Positions 32,765-40,950 of a stretch of 64,000 nt of DNA are shown here, in pieces. A model generated the notes under the pieces. That model worked only from the letters and a program-made list of their open reading frames with translations, was not told the DNA's origin and did not search any database. Source of the stretch: Roseibacterium beibuensis (GTDB lineage Bacteria > Pseudomonadota > Alphaproteobacteria > Rhodobacterales > Rhodobacteraceae); the NCBI RefSeq assembly GCF_039542305.1, contig NZ_BAABHW010000003.1:1-64000 (forward strand). The letters are read 5' to 3'. Position 1 is the first letter of the stretch. Each line of letters starts with the position of its first letter. A program made the position numbers and the translations under genes.

Positions 32765-32786
32765 CGCCCCGCCAAAGCGCGGGGCG
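32765..32786 (+). terminator. GC-rich stem-loop terminator after leuD
   Basis: CGCCCCGC and GCGGGGCG form an 8-bp stem followed by TTTG. It sits 40 bp downstream of the leuD stop and is well placed to end its transcript. Confidence 0.7.
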
Positions 32787-32877
32787 TTTGCGTCTGAATC
32801 CAAGGGTTTGCTTGCCAAAATAAGGCAAATCTGGGCAGCTTTGTGGCAAAAATCGGGCAGGATGAACTGCACTGTGG

Positions 32878-32896
32878 CCAATTTTCGCAAAATTGG
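32878..32896. promoter_or_regulatory. AT-rich 8-bp inverted repeat and GGCAAA direct repeats
   Basis: CCAATTTT-CGC-AAAATTGG is a perfect inverted repeat, preceded by two related repeats GGCAAATCTGGGCA (32824-32837) and GGCAAAAATCGGGCA (32845-32859). The region is much lower in GC than its surroundings, 78 bp upstream of a membrane protein gene. Either an operator or an unusual terminator; no regulator is adjacent. Confidence 0.4.
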
Positions 32897-32973
32897 ACCT
32901 GGCAGGACATTTGCTTGACCAAATTGTTAGCGAGAAGTCGGGGTAACCGGCTCTTGATGTTGAGGTAGAGGTA

Positions 32974-33825
32974 GTGATTTCTCAGCTTGCAGGTGCTGTG
33001 CTGAGGGCGTTCATCACGTTGATCGTGATCGCGACCCCCGCGCTTATGATCCCCGGCACAACGACCGAGGGCGCCCAGATGGTCATGCTGGTCGGCCTGA
33101 CTTTGTCGGTTTTCATCGGCGTCGAATACGCCGCGGTTTTTCCGGGCCTCGTCGAGTTTCGCGATGCCCCGCCCTTCAACCGCGTACGCATCCTGTCGCT
33201 GTTTCTGTCCCTTTTCCTGCTCAGCATCGTGGTCACGGCCGAGCAGGGGCAATCCAGCCTCGCGCTGATCGTCAACGCGTTTGGCCTGATGATTTCTCGC
33301 GCCCTCGACTTTCCGTTCAGTCCGATGAACCTGATCATCGAGCAACTGCCCGAGGGCATCGACCCGTTCCTGCTGGACAAGATCCGCGGAATGGCCGGCA
33401 TCTCTTTACTGGTGGCCGTGGTCTCCATGATCGTGTTCGCGCTGCTGGTCCGGTTGCATCAATGGCCGGCACGGGGGTTCGCCTTCAACGTCTGGGTGAA
33501 TCTGCCGACCTTCGATCCGACGACCGGTGGCGACATCATCAAGCGCCTGCGCCGGGACAGCCGCGTTAACCTTATCTTAGGCTTTTGCACCCCTTTCCTT
33601 CTGCCGGTGGTGGCGGTCCTTGCGGCCAACCATATCGACGCGGCCGTGCTCTCGTCGCCGCACACCTTGGTCTGGGGTCTGACGCTGTGGACATTCATAC
33701 CGCTCAGCATGTTGATGCGCGGCCTCGCCATGGGTCGGATCGCGGACATGATCGCACAGCGCCGGGCCCGGCTGACGGCAGCCATCGGCGCCGACGCGCC
33801 CAAATCGGTCGCTATGCCTGGCTAA
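32974..33825 (+). CDS. Conserved hypothetical membrane protein
   Basis: 283 residues from GTG 32974 (weak GAGG-rich site upstream). About six TM helices: ~8-28, 35-60, 73-95, 140-165, then two in the last third. I do not recognise a named family, but proteins of this kind are conserved in Rhodobacteraceae. The next gene (exonuclease-like, exported) overlaps its end. The pair may share a transcript; function unknown. Confidence 0.65.
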   Translation: MISQLAGAVLRAFITLIVIATPALMIPGTTTEGAQMVMLVGLTLSVFIGVEYAAVFPGLVEFRDAPPFNRVRILSLFLSLFLLSIVVTAEQGQSSLALIVNAFGLMISRALDFPFSPMNLIIEQLPEGIDPFLLDKIRGMAGISLLVAVVSMIVFALLVRLHQWPARGFAFNVWVNLPTFDPTTGGDIIKRLRRDSRVNLILGFCTPFLLPVVAVLAANHIDAAVLSSPHTLVWGLTLWTFIPLSMLMRGLAMGRIADMIAQRRARLTAAIGADAPKSVAMPG

Positions 33826-34844
33826 CGGTTGCACTCCTGCTGACCGCGGGCCCGACGACAGCCGAAGATCTGAGACTCGCGCAATACCATACCGACCTGT
33901 CGCGCCGCGGCCCGGGCCTGCTGCTGCGCGATATCCTGTCCGGCGATGACCCTCAGGTTCTGGCAACGCTCTCGGTGATCGCCGCTGCCCAAGCCGATAT
34001 ACTCCTGCTCCAGGGCATCGACAGCGACGCTGGCGGCGCAACTGCAGGCGCGCTGGCCGGGGTGCTGGCCGAGCGTGGCCTCGCCTATCCGCATCACCTG
34101 TCCTTGCCGGTGAATTCAGGCGTGCCGACGGGCCACGACATTGACGGGGATGGGATATCGACCGGGCCACGCGATGCCCATGGATATGGCTGGTTCACCG
34201 GGCAGGGCGGCATGATGCTCTTGTCCCGGTTCCCGGTCGAAGCCGTCCGCGACTTCAGCAGCTTTCTTTGGGCGGACCTTCCGGACAGTTCAGCCGCATT
34301 GGTCACACCAGACGAGGCACTGGATGTCTTACGACTGCATTCTGTCGCGGCTTGGGATGTGGCCGTTCTGGTCAACGGCAGGCCATTCCACATTCTCGCA
34401 AGCCACGCCTCGACGCCTGTCTTTGACGGGCCGGAGGATCGCAACGGCCTGCGCAACGCGGATGAACTGCGATTCTGGTCGCTATACCTGGATGGATGGT
34501 CCCCCAATGGCGCTGCTTTTAGCTCGCCGGACTTCGCGTTGATGGGAACGCTCAATGTCGACCCCGAGCGCGGAGAGGGGCAGCGTGAGACCTTGCGCAA
34601 TCTGCTGGCGCATCGCGCACTGCAAGACCCACGGCCGACGCGGGCCGATGGCGGCACCGCAACCGCCGATTGGACCGACCCGGTACCCGGTGACTTGCGG
34701 GTCGATTACATCCTGCCGTCCGCAAATCTTGCAGTTGGCGCCGCGCGTGTCCTCTGGCCGGATGGCACGGAACCGGACGATCTGGGCGAGGCCGTTGAAA
34801 CGCCGTCTGACCACCGGCTTGTCTTCGTCGATATCGATTTCTGA
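33687..34844 (+). CDS. Exported endonuclease/exonuclease/phosphatase-family protein
   Basis: Mature part ~350 residues with the EEP fold: LRLAQYHTDLSRRGPGLLL, QADILLLQGIDSD, MMLLSRFPVEAVRDFS, FHILASHASTPVFDGPEDRNG, FALMGTLNVDPERGEG and VDYILPSA plus SDHRLVFVDI, the D/N/H metal and catalytic sites. Many members degrade DNA or phosphoesters outside the cell. A signal peptide (YAWLTVALLLTAGPTTAED) begins at 33813, but no ATG, GTG or TTG lies just before it. The nearest in-frame candidate is GTG 33687, ~40 codons upstream inside the preceding gene. The start is therefore uncertain. Confidence 0.7.
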   Translation: MDIHTAQHVDARPRHGSDRGHDRTAPGPADGSHRRRRAQIGRYAWLTVALLLTAGPTTAEDLRLAQYHTDLSRRGPGLLLRDILSGDDPQVLATLSVIAAAQADILLLQGIDSDAGGATAGALAGVLAERGLAYPHHLSLPVNSGVPTGHDIDGDGISTGPRDAHGYGWFTGQGGMMLLSRFPVEAVRDFSSFLWADLPDSSAALVTPDEALDVLRLHSVAAWDVAVLVNGRPFHILASHASTPVFDGPEDRNGLRNADELRFWSLYLDGWSPNGAAFSSPDFALMGTLNVDPERGEGQRETLRNLLAHRALQDPRPTRADGGTATADWTDPVPGDLRVDYILPSANLAVGAARVLWPDGTEPDDLGEAVETPSDHRLVFVDIDF

Positions 34845-34943
34845 CCTCTCGTTTCGGCACTTCCTCGGCCCGTGCGTTTCTTGACCCTTCCGACGCGGCA
34901 GGCTAGGCGACAGCAACGCTTCTTGAACAAGGAACATCGCGCC

Positions 34944-36044
34944 ATGACGAACCGCTCTCTCCTGATCCTTCCCGGCGATGGGATCGGCCCCGAAGTGATG
35001 GCCGAGGTGCGCAAGATCATCGACTGGTTCGGGACGCAGGGCATCGCGTTCGACGTCAGCGAGGACCTCGTCGGAGGCGCGGCCTATGACGCGCATGGCA
35101 CACCGCTGCATGACGACACGATGGCAAAGGCGCAGGAGGTCGACGCCGTCCTGCTGGGCGCCGTGGGTGGCCCGAAATACGATGTGCTGGATTTCAGCGT
35201 GAAGCCCGAGCGCGGCCTGCTGCGCCTGCGCAAGGAGATGGACCTTTACGCAAATCTGCGCCCGGCGCAGTGTTTCGATGCGCTGGCGGATTTCTCGTCG
35301 CTGAAGAAGGACGTCGTTGCCGGGCTCGACATCATGATCGTGCGCGAACTGACCTCGGGCGTCTATTTCGGCGAGCCGCGTGGCATCCACAAGGAAGGCA
35401 ACGAGCGCGTCGGCATCAACACGCAGCGCTACACCGAAAGCGAGATCGCGCGCGTGGCCCGCTCGGCCTTCGAACTGGCGCGCAAGCGCGGCAACAAGGT
35501 CTGCTCGATGGAGAAGGCCAACGTGATGGAATCGGGCATCCTGTGGCGCGACGTGGTGCAGGAGGTGCACGATGCCGAATACCCCGATGTCGAGCTGTCG
35601 CACATGTACGCCGACGCCGGCGCCATGCAGCTGACCCGCTGGCCCAAGCAGTTCGACGTGATCGTGACCGACAATCTGTTCGGCGACCTTCTTTCGGACC
35701 TTGCGGCAATGCTGACCGGCAGCCTTGGCATGCTGCCTTCGGCCAGCCTTGGCGCGCCGATGGCCAATGGCCGGCCCAAGGCGCTGTACGAGCCGGTGCA
35801 CGGCTCGGCCCCCGACATAGCCGGTCAGGGCAAGGCGAACCCGATTGCCTGCATCCTCAGCTTTGCCATGGCGCTGCGCTACTCTTTCGACCTCGGCGAC
35901 GCGGCCGACAAGGTGGAGAAGGCCGTCGAGGCCGTTCTGGCCGATGGTCTGCGCACTGCCGATCTTTTGGGCGAAGAGGGCACCACCCCGGTCAGCACTG
36001 CCGAAATGGGCGACGCCATCGTCGCGAAACTGGCCGCAAGCTGA
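34944..36044 (+). CDS. leuB: 3-isopropylmalate dehydrogenase
   Basis: 366 residues. It oxidises and decarboxylates 3-isopropylmalate to 2-oxoisocaproate using NAD. Markers: SLLILPGDGIGPEVMAEV at the start, VRELTSGVYFGEPRG, the active site YTESEIARVARSAF and DNLFGDLLSDLAAMLTGSLG, and PVHGSAPDIAGQGKANP for NAD. AAGGAA lies 9 nt before ATG 34944. Completes the leuC/leuD/leuB set, each apparently on its own transcript. Confidence 0.95.
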   Translation: MTNRSLLILPGDGIGPEVMAEVRKIIDWFGTQGIAFDVSEDLVGGAAYDAHGTPLHDDTMAKAQEVDAVLLGAVGGPKYDVLDFSVKPERGLLRLRKEMDLYANLRPAQCFDALADFSSLKKDVVAGLDIMIVRELTSGVYFGEPRGIHKEGNERVGINTQRYTESEIARVARSAFELARKRGNKVCSMEKANVMESGILWRDVVQEVHDAEYPDVELSHMYADAGAMQLTRWPKQFDVIVTDNLFGDLLSDLAAMLTGSLGMLPSASLGAPMANGRPKALYEPVHGSAPDIAGQGKANPIACILSFAMALRYSFDLGDAADKVEKAVEAVLADGLRTADLLGEEGTTPVSTAEMGDAIVAKLAAS

Positions 36045-36101
36045 TGTTTCCGGCGGGCGGGGGTTTACGCCCCTGCCCACCTGCGAAAGGCTCGGGCCAC
36101 G

Positions 36102-37073
36102 ATGTCCGACAACGGTCATCTCAAAGGCGTTCTGCTGGCGCTGGTCGCCTTCGGCGTTTTCTCGACCCATGACGTGGTCGTCAAATATCTTGGCGGGTCG
36201 TACTCGCCCTTTCAGATCGTGTTCTTCAGCGTGCTGTTCGGGTTCCCGCTGGTCACGATCATGCTTCTCAGGGACCGGGCCGAGGCGAACCTGATCCCCA
36301 AGCATCCCGTCTGGGCCGCAGCGCGGACCTTGGCAGCAGTCGTCACGGGCGCCTGCGCCTTCTACGCCTTTTCGGTGCTGCCGCTTGCGCAGGTCTATGC
36401 CATTCTCTTCGCCTCGCCCCTGCTGATCACGGTGATGGCGATTCCGCTGCTGGGGGAACGCGTCGGCATTCGCCGTGGTCTAGCCGTGGCCGTTGGGCTT
36501 GCCGGGGTCATCGTGGTTCTGCAACCGGGTCAAACCGACTTGACCGCCGGGCATGGCGCGGCCCTGCTGGCGGCATGCACAGGTGCCTTCGCCTCGATCG
36601 TCGTGAGGAAGATCGGGCGCGAGGAACGGCCCGTCGTTCTGATCCTCTACCCGATGATGGCGAACTTCATCCTGATGGGGGCGGCCCTGCCCTTCGTCTA
36701 TCAGCCCATGGCAGGGCAGGACGTGGCCGGGCTTGCCGTGATCGCGGCCTTTGCCCTGATCGGGTCCAGTTGCCTGATTTTCGCCTATCGCCACGCGCCA
36801 GCGATCATGGTCGCGCCGATGCAATACTCGCAGATCCTTTGGGCCACGCTGTACGGGGTTCTCCTGTTTGACGAGGCACTGGATCGGGCCACGCTGATCG
36901 GGGTTTCGATCATCATCGCATCCGGACTCTACATCGTCTTGCGCGAGGAACGGCGCGGCGCGTCTTCCTCCACGCCCGTTCTGCGCACACGCCAGCGGCC
37001 GGGCATTCCTGGCGCGCCCCGAATTTCGCCGTTCCTGCGGGATAAGCGGCGCGACGACGACCACGAAGCATAG
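36102..37073 (+). CDS. EamA/DMT family transporter
   Basis: 323 residues, ten TM helices in two EamA halves (GVLLALVAFGVFSTHDVVVK; later GHGAALLAACTGAFASIVVRK). A ~35-residue basic cytosolic tail rich in Arg follows the last helix. It lies 57 bp after leuB on the same strand. Substrate unknown; family exporters often handle amino acids or purines. Unrelated in sequence to the other EamA at 19.2 kb beyond the fold. Confidence 0.82.
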   Translation: MSDNGHLKGVLLALVAFGVFSTHDVVVKYLGGSYSPFQIVFFSVLFGFPLVTIMLLRDRAEANLIPKHPVWAAARTLAAVVTGACAFYAFSVLPLAQVYAILFASPLLITVMAIPLLGERVGIRRGLAVAVGLAGVIVVLQPGQTDLTAGHGAALLAACTGAFASIVVRKIGREERPVVLILYPMMANFILMGAALPFVYQPMAGQDVAGLAVIAAFALIGSSCLIFAYRHAPAIMVAPMQYSQILWATLYGVLLFDEALDRATLIGVSIIIASGLYIVLREERRGASSSTPVLRTRQRPGIPGAPRISPFLRDKRRDDDHEA

Positions 37074-37128
37074 TGGTGCGAACCCCCTTGCAAAGGCCTG
37101 CGCACGGCGCTATCCCGCGCGGCACGGT

Positions 37129-37205
37129 CGGAGTGTAGCTCAGCCTGGTAGAGCACTGTCTTCGGGAGGCAGGGGTCGGAGGTTCGAATCCTCTCACTCC
37201 GACCA
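37129..37205 (+). tRNA. tRNA-Pro (anticodon CGG)
   Basis: 77 nt. Acceptor stem CGGAGTG pairs with CACTCCG, the D arm is GCTC...GAGC, the anticodon arm is CTGTC-TTCGGGA-GGCAG (anticodon CGG), the T arm contains TTCGAAT, and CCA is encoded. No A/B-box problem visible. It reads codon CCG. The adjacent integrase fragment suggests its 3' end served as an attachment site. Confidence 0.95.
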
Positions 37206-37283
37206 GTTTTCACAGTGAGTTTCAGCACAAAAAGACAGTGCTCTTAGGTTCAATGAACCTTGGGCCACCCCTTGAGTGCAACA

Positions 37284-37382
37284 TCATCGCTTGCCGAAGC
37301 CTAGCACGTCCGCTGCCTTCCTGAGGTGCTGCGGGCTGAAGCGTGCATAGGTCGAAGCGGTGACCCGCCCAGCCCCGTCACA
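37284..37382 (-). pseudogene. Tyrosine-recombinase (integrase) C-terminal fragment
   Basis: The minus frame ends RVTASTYARFSPQHLRKAAD then VLGFGKR and TGA (37286-37284). It resembles the very end of phage/ICE integrases that follows the catalytic Tyr (typically in T-x-x-x-Y-A-x-x-x-P-x-x-L-R); the Tyr is present in STYARF. Upstream, the reading frame shows no further integrase similarity, so only ~33 residues survive. It lies 79 bp from tRNA-Pro, the classical position of an integrase. A small remnant of a lost integrative element. Confidence 0.6.
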
Positions 37383-37825
37383 TGATGACGTGGGCCAGTG
37401 CTCAACATGCTGCTGCCGCGCGTTTGGGACGAGAGATCCCCGTCCTTTGCCACCTGATCGGCGCTGACGGAAACTCGGTGCTCGGCATACCGCAGGACGA
37501 GCTTGCCAGAACACTGGACGTGGCCGCCGATTCAATCCCGGCCACCGTGATCGGCATTTTCCGGTTCTGGCGCGCGCAGACGTAACTGCGTCAACCCCGG
37601 CCTCGTCAACAGACCCAGCTTCTACGCCCCTTGGAGAGCTGGGGGCATCGTTGGGAACTGACGGATAATCGCGTAGTCGATGACGTCAGGCTGCCAGACG
37701 AGAGCAGCCTGACCGAGAACGAAAAGGCGTGGGTTGCGTTCATCCGTCTCCTGGCTAACACCTCCGATCCGGCACCTGCGCGGCACCGAATTCAGACACT
37801 CGGCGGGGTTCTTGGCGTCGAATGA
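37382..37825 (+). pseudogene. Gene remnants downstream of the integrase stub
   Basis: Two short plus frames (37382-37585 and 37631-37825) read LGREIPVLCHLIGADGNSVL and LTENEKAWVAFIRLLANTSD respectively. The second resembles the end of short alphaproteobacterial proteins of unknown function (KAW-x-A-x-IR). No start sites or complete domains are apparent. I see these as decayed genes of the same mobile region. Nothing else is visible in 37206-37841. Confidence 0.35.
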
Positions 37826-37841
37826 CCGGGCGCACGCCCTG

Positions 37842-39266
37842 TCAGAGCGTGCGGCCAGGACGTGCCCCCGTAGGGGCGCCGTCGGACCACACCTTGCGGC
37901 CGTTGACCCACGTCCCGTGAATACCATGGGCAGGCGCAACAGGGCTTTCGAAGGTCGCGGCCTCGGCAATGCGATCGGCATCGAACAGCACAAGGTCAGC
38001 GAACTGACCCTCGGCGATGCGCCCACGCCCTGTCAGACCAAACCGATCGGCCGGCATCGAGGTCATGCGCTGAACAGCGGTCTCAAGCGGGAACAGACCG
38101 ACATCGCGCACATAGTGGCCCAGAACGCGGGGGAACGTGCCCCAGACCCGCGGATGAGGATGCTTGCCGCGCGCGATCCCGTCAGAACAAACGATTGTCT
38201 CCGGATAGGTAAGGATCCGGCGCACGTCGCCCTCGTCCATGACAAAGAAGATTCCGGCGGCCGGCAGCAGCCGTTCGACTGCCGTGTCCAGATCGACCCC
38301 CCAGTCCTGGGCAATGTCAGCAAGGTCGCGGCCGGAGTGCTCGGGATGGGTCTCGCTGTCTGCCACGATCACCCGTGTCGCCTGCCTGTGCCGACCTGAG
38401 TTGAGCATGGTCGAAGATGCGATCCACGGCGTGGTGTCGAGACCGACATCCTGATGCAAACGGGCGGCATCGATCATCCCGAGCGTCGTCTCGGAGAGCC
38501 CGTGGTTTGCGAGGCCCGCACATTTGTGATGCGAGACATGAACCCCGCAACAGGCCTTGCGACCGATCTCGAACGTTTCCTCCAGCGCCTCTACAACCCT
38601 GTCGCCTTCGTCCCGCATGTGCGTGACGTAGAGTTTGCCATGCGCCTGCGCGACCTCCGCCATCGCGATCAGCTCCGCAGTCGGTGCAGCGCGGGCCGGC
38701 GGATAGAATGTTCCGGTGGACAGCCCCGCGCCGCCTTGTGACAGAGCGTCGTCGAGGCTCTTGCGCATCGCGGCCAACTCGGCGGCATCGGCAGCGCGCC
38801 CGAGATCCGCAACCTCGTTGATGCGCAAAGTGCCGTGGCCGATGAGGCAAGCGGCGTTGACCGCTGGCGGCGCATCGTCGAGCCTGCGGCGATAATCGCC
38901 ATAGCTGGCGAAGCGAGGTGCCTGCGCTGTCAGGATCAGGCCGAGCGGCGCTGGCAGCGATCCGCGCGCGGTCAGGGGCGCGATCGAGAAGCCGCAGTTC
39001 CCGTTGATGATGCTGGTCACACCTTGACTGGTCATGCACGCCATGTCGGGGTCCGTCAGGACGATCTCGTCGTGGTGGACGTGTGGGTCGATGAAGCCCG
39101 GAGCAAGCACGAAACCGGTGCAGTCATGCTCGGTGCCGCCGCTCCACTCTTCCAGCGTCCCGACGGCCACGATACGGTCATCCCTAACGGCGACACTGGA
39201 GGTAAAACGGGGCGCGCCGGTGCCGTCGATGACGGTGGCGTTGCGGAACACGATGTCGGCCTGCAT
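37842..39266 (-). CDS. N-acyl-D-amino-acid deacylase (D-aminoacylase)
   Basis: 474 residues, amidohydrolase superfamily. It opens MQADIVFRNATVIDGTGAPR and carries the metal motif APGFIDPHVHHDE, then GVTSIINGNCGFSIAP (the D-aminoacylase N-G-N-C-G-F signature), VTHMRDEGDRVVEALEE, VHVSHHKCAG, and the C-terminal QFADLVLFD. It hydrolyses N-acyl-D-amino acids to D-amino acid and acid. Last gene of the TRAP operon (dctM-dctP-dctQ then this), so the transporter probably imports its substrate. Cytosolic. Confidence 0.88.
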   Translation of the reverse strand: MQADIVFRNATVIDGTGAPRFTSSVAVRDDRIVAVGTLEEWSGGTEHDCTGFVLAPGFIDPHVHHDEIVLTDPDMACMTSQGVTSIINGNCGFSIAPLTARGSLPAPLGLILTAQAPRFASYGDYRRRLDDAPPAVNAACLIGHGTLRINEVADLGRAADAAELAAMRKSLDDALSQGGAGLSTGTFYPPARAAPTAELIAMAEVAQAHGKLYVTHMRDEGDRVVEALEETFEIGRKACCGVHVSHHKCAGLANHGLSETTLGMIDAARLHQDVGLDTTPWIASSTMLNSGRHRQATRVIVADSETHPEHSGRDLADIAQDWGVDLDTAVERLLPAAGIFFVMDEGDVRRILTYPETIVCSDGIARGKHPHPRVWGTFPRVLGHYVRDVGLFPLETAVQRMTSMPADRFGLTGRGRIAEGQFADLVLFDADRIAEAATFESPVAPAHGIHGTWVNGRKVWSDGAPTGARPGRTL

Positions 39267-39295
39267 GGGGTCTCCGATAGCGGTTGTTGAAAAAG

Positions 39296-39892
39296 TCAGC
39301 GCGGCGGCGGCGGCATGTCGCCCGAGTGCGGTGCCGCCGCCATCGCGTCTTCCGGGGGTGTCTCGCCCTGCGGCCCGGGATCACCGAGCACACGCGCGAC
39401 CAGATGGATCAGCACGAAGACGATCATCAGCGGCACCGAAACCGCGACGAGAATGGTGGGGAAATCGAGCGTCTGCGCCATCATCCGCGAATGCCGGACC
39501 AGAAAGCTGCGTTCCGGGTTCATGCCCGGGCCATAGAAACTGTGCCACAGGATCGGCAAAAGGTAGACCAGCACCACCATGGCCTGGATCATGCCAGCGG
39601 CCACCGCCAACAGCGGTGAGGTTCCAGGCCCCCGTGCCGATGCCCCCGAGAACAGCGCCGGATCAAACCGGCGCTTGAAGGATAGCGTGGCCCCCATCAG
39701 CCCGGCCCAGATCATGGCATATCGCGCCAGCTCCTCAGTCCAGGGCGGCGGTGCATTCAGGACATAGCGGGCGAGCACCTGGATCATTACGACGACGACC
39801 AGCGCCACGAGAAAGAACATGGCAGCGGCACCGGCCAGCCGGTCGATCCCGTTGCTGAGCGCAAAGACACCTGTCTTGACATGTCGCAGCAT
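39296..39892 (-). CDS. TRAP transporter small permease (DctQ)
   Basis: 198 residues with four TM helices, as usual for DctQ; the LARYVLNAPPPWTEELARYAMIWAGLMG loop (residues ~45-70) matches the family W-x-E-E-x-A-R signature. C-terminal ~35 residues are Pro/Gly-rich and disordered. It sits between the dctP and D-aminoacylase genes, following dctP by 54 bp. Confidence 0.85.
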   Translation of the reverse strand: MLRHVKTGVFALSNGIDRLAGAAAMFFLVALVVVVMIQVLARYVLNAPPPWTEELARYAMIWAGLMGATLSFKRRFDPALFSGASARGPGTSPLLAVAAGMIQAMVVLVYLLPILWHSFYGPGMNPERSFLVRHSRMMAQTLDFPTILVAVSVPLMIVFVLIHLVARVLGDPGPQGETPPEDAMAAAPHSGDMPPPPR

Positions 39893-39946
39893 GATGGCGG
39901 CCTCCGGTGAGGCCGGCTCCCGCTATACGGGAGCCGGCGAGTTGGC

Positions 39947-40924
39947 TCAGTCTCGCACGGATGCGACGGCGTCGATGAAGGCCTGCAGATGATCAGGCTC
40001 CATCACGTCATCCCACGTGGGGCGGGTGGCGGCGACCATGTCTTCTCGCTCGCCTTCCTCTAGGGTGGAGAGGGTGACGCCTGCATCCACATGCCGTTGC
40101 TCGACGATGCCCGACCAGTTCTCGATCCATTCACGGTTGGCGGTGATACCTGCCTCGATGGCGGCGTCGATCTGGGCCTGCTCCTCATCGGAGAGTGCGC
40201 CATACCAGTCTTCGGAGACCAGGATGATCCGGGTCGATGGTGCGATGCTGGCCTGCGTGAAATGGCGCAGAAACTCGGTATGTCCGGTCCGGATGGCCGA
40301 GTTCGGCGGGTTGAGGTAGCCATCCGCCACCCCGGTCTGGATGGCGTTGGGCACTTCGGCCCAGGACACGACCGTGCCAGAGGCGCCAAGCGCCTGGATG
40401 TATGCGAGCTGTTCGGCGTTCAACGCGCGCAACCGCAGGCCCTGAAGATCCTCCATCGTGGTCACCGGCACCGAGGTGTTGTGGATGCCGATGGGCATCC
40501 CGATGTAATTGAAACCGGCCAGCCGAATGCCGTTGGGAAGCAGCGGTTCATTCATCATTGGCAACAGGTCAGTCTGGGCCATCACCGCGTCGAACTCGTC
40601 CGCGCTCTCGAACATGAAGGGGAGTGCGACGCCGCGCATCATCGGGCTCATGCCGTATGGCGTTGAGGCGGTTGCGAGATTCACTTCCAGCAGGCCTTGG
40701 GCGATCTGGTCGAAACGCTCACGCTCGCTGCCCAGTGTATTCGAAGGGAACACCGACACGGTGAACTCGGTGCCGTCCAGCGCCTCTGAGAAGCCTTCGA
40801 TGAACGCCGCTTCGGCGTTGGTCTCGGGATCGTTGGCTCCGTTAAGCGCGATCTTGACGTCGATGGCAAAGGCTGGCGCCGCGACAAGCAGACCCGCGAG
40901 GGTCGTCATTACGAGATGTTTCAT
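39947..40924 (-). CDS. TRAP transporter substrate-binding protein (DctP)
   Basis: 325 residues. A signal peptide (HLVMTTLAGLLVAAPAFA) is followed by the DctP fold: KIALNGANDPETNAE, RFDQIAQGLLEVNLA, LPFMFESADEFDAVM, LRLRALNAEQLAYIQALGAS and SWAEVPNAIQTGVADGYLNP, where the Arg in LRLRAL binds the carboxylate. So the ligand is a carboxylate, compatible with an N-acyl amino acid. Periplasmic. Second gene of the operon. The gene order dctM-dctP-dctQ is unusual, since dctP normally comes first. Confidence 0.88.
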   Translation of the reverse strand: MKHLVMTTLAGLLVAAPAFAIDVKIALNGANDPETNAEAAFIEGFSEALDGTEFTVSVFPSNTLGSERERFDQIAQGLLEVNLATASTPYGMSPMMRGVALPFMFESADEFDAVMAQTDLLPMMNEPLLPNGIRLAGFNYIGMPIGIHNTSVPVTTMEDLQGLRLRALNAEQLAYIQALGASGTVVSWAEVPNAIQTGVADGYLNPPNSAIRTGHTEFLRHFTQASIAPSTRIILVSEDWYGALSDEEQAQIDAAIEAGITANREWIENWSGIVEQRHVDAGVTLSTLEEGEREDMVAATRPTWDDVMEPDHLQAFIDAVASVRD

Positions 40925-40950
40925 CTTTCTTTCCTCTCCTGTGGTGATCG

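Noticed and set aside
34482..36305. A 607-codon minus-strand frame over leuB and the exported phosphatase
   Set aside because: It lies entirely antisense to leuB, whose motifs are unambiguous; the translation is low-complexity His/Gln/Arg-rich typical of shadow frames.
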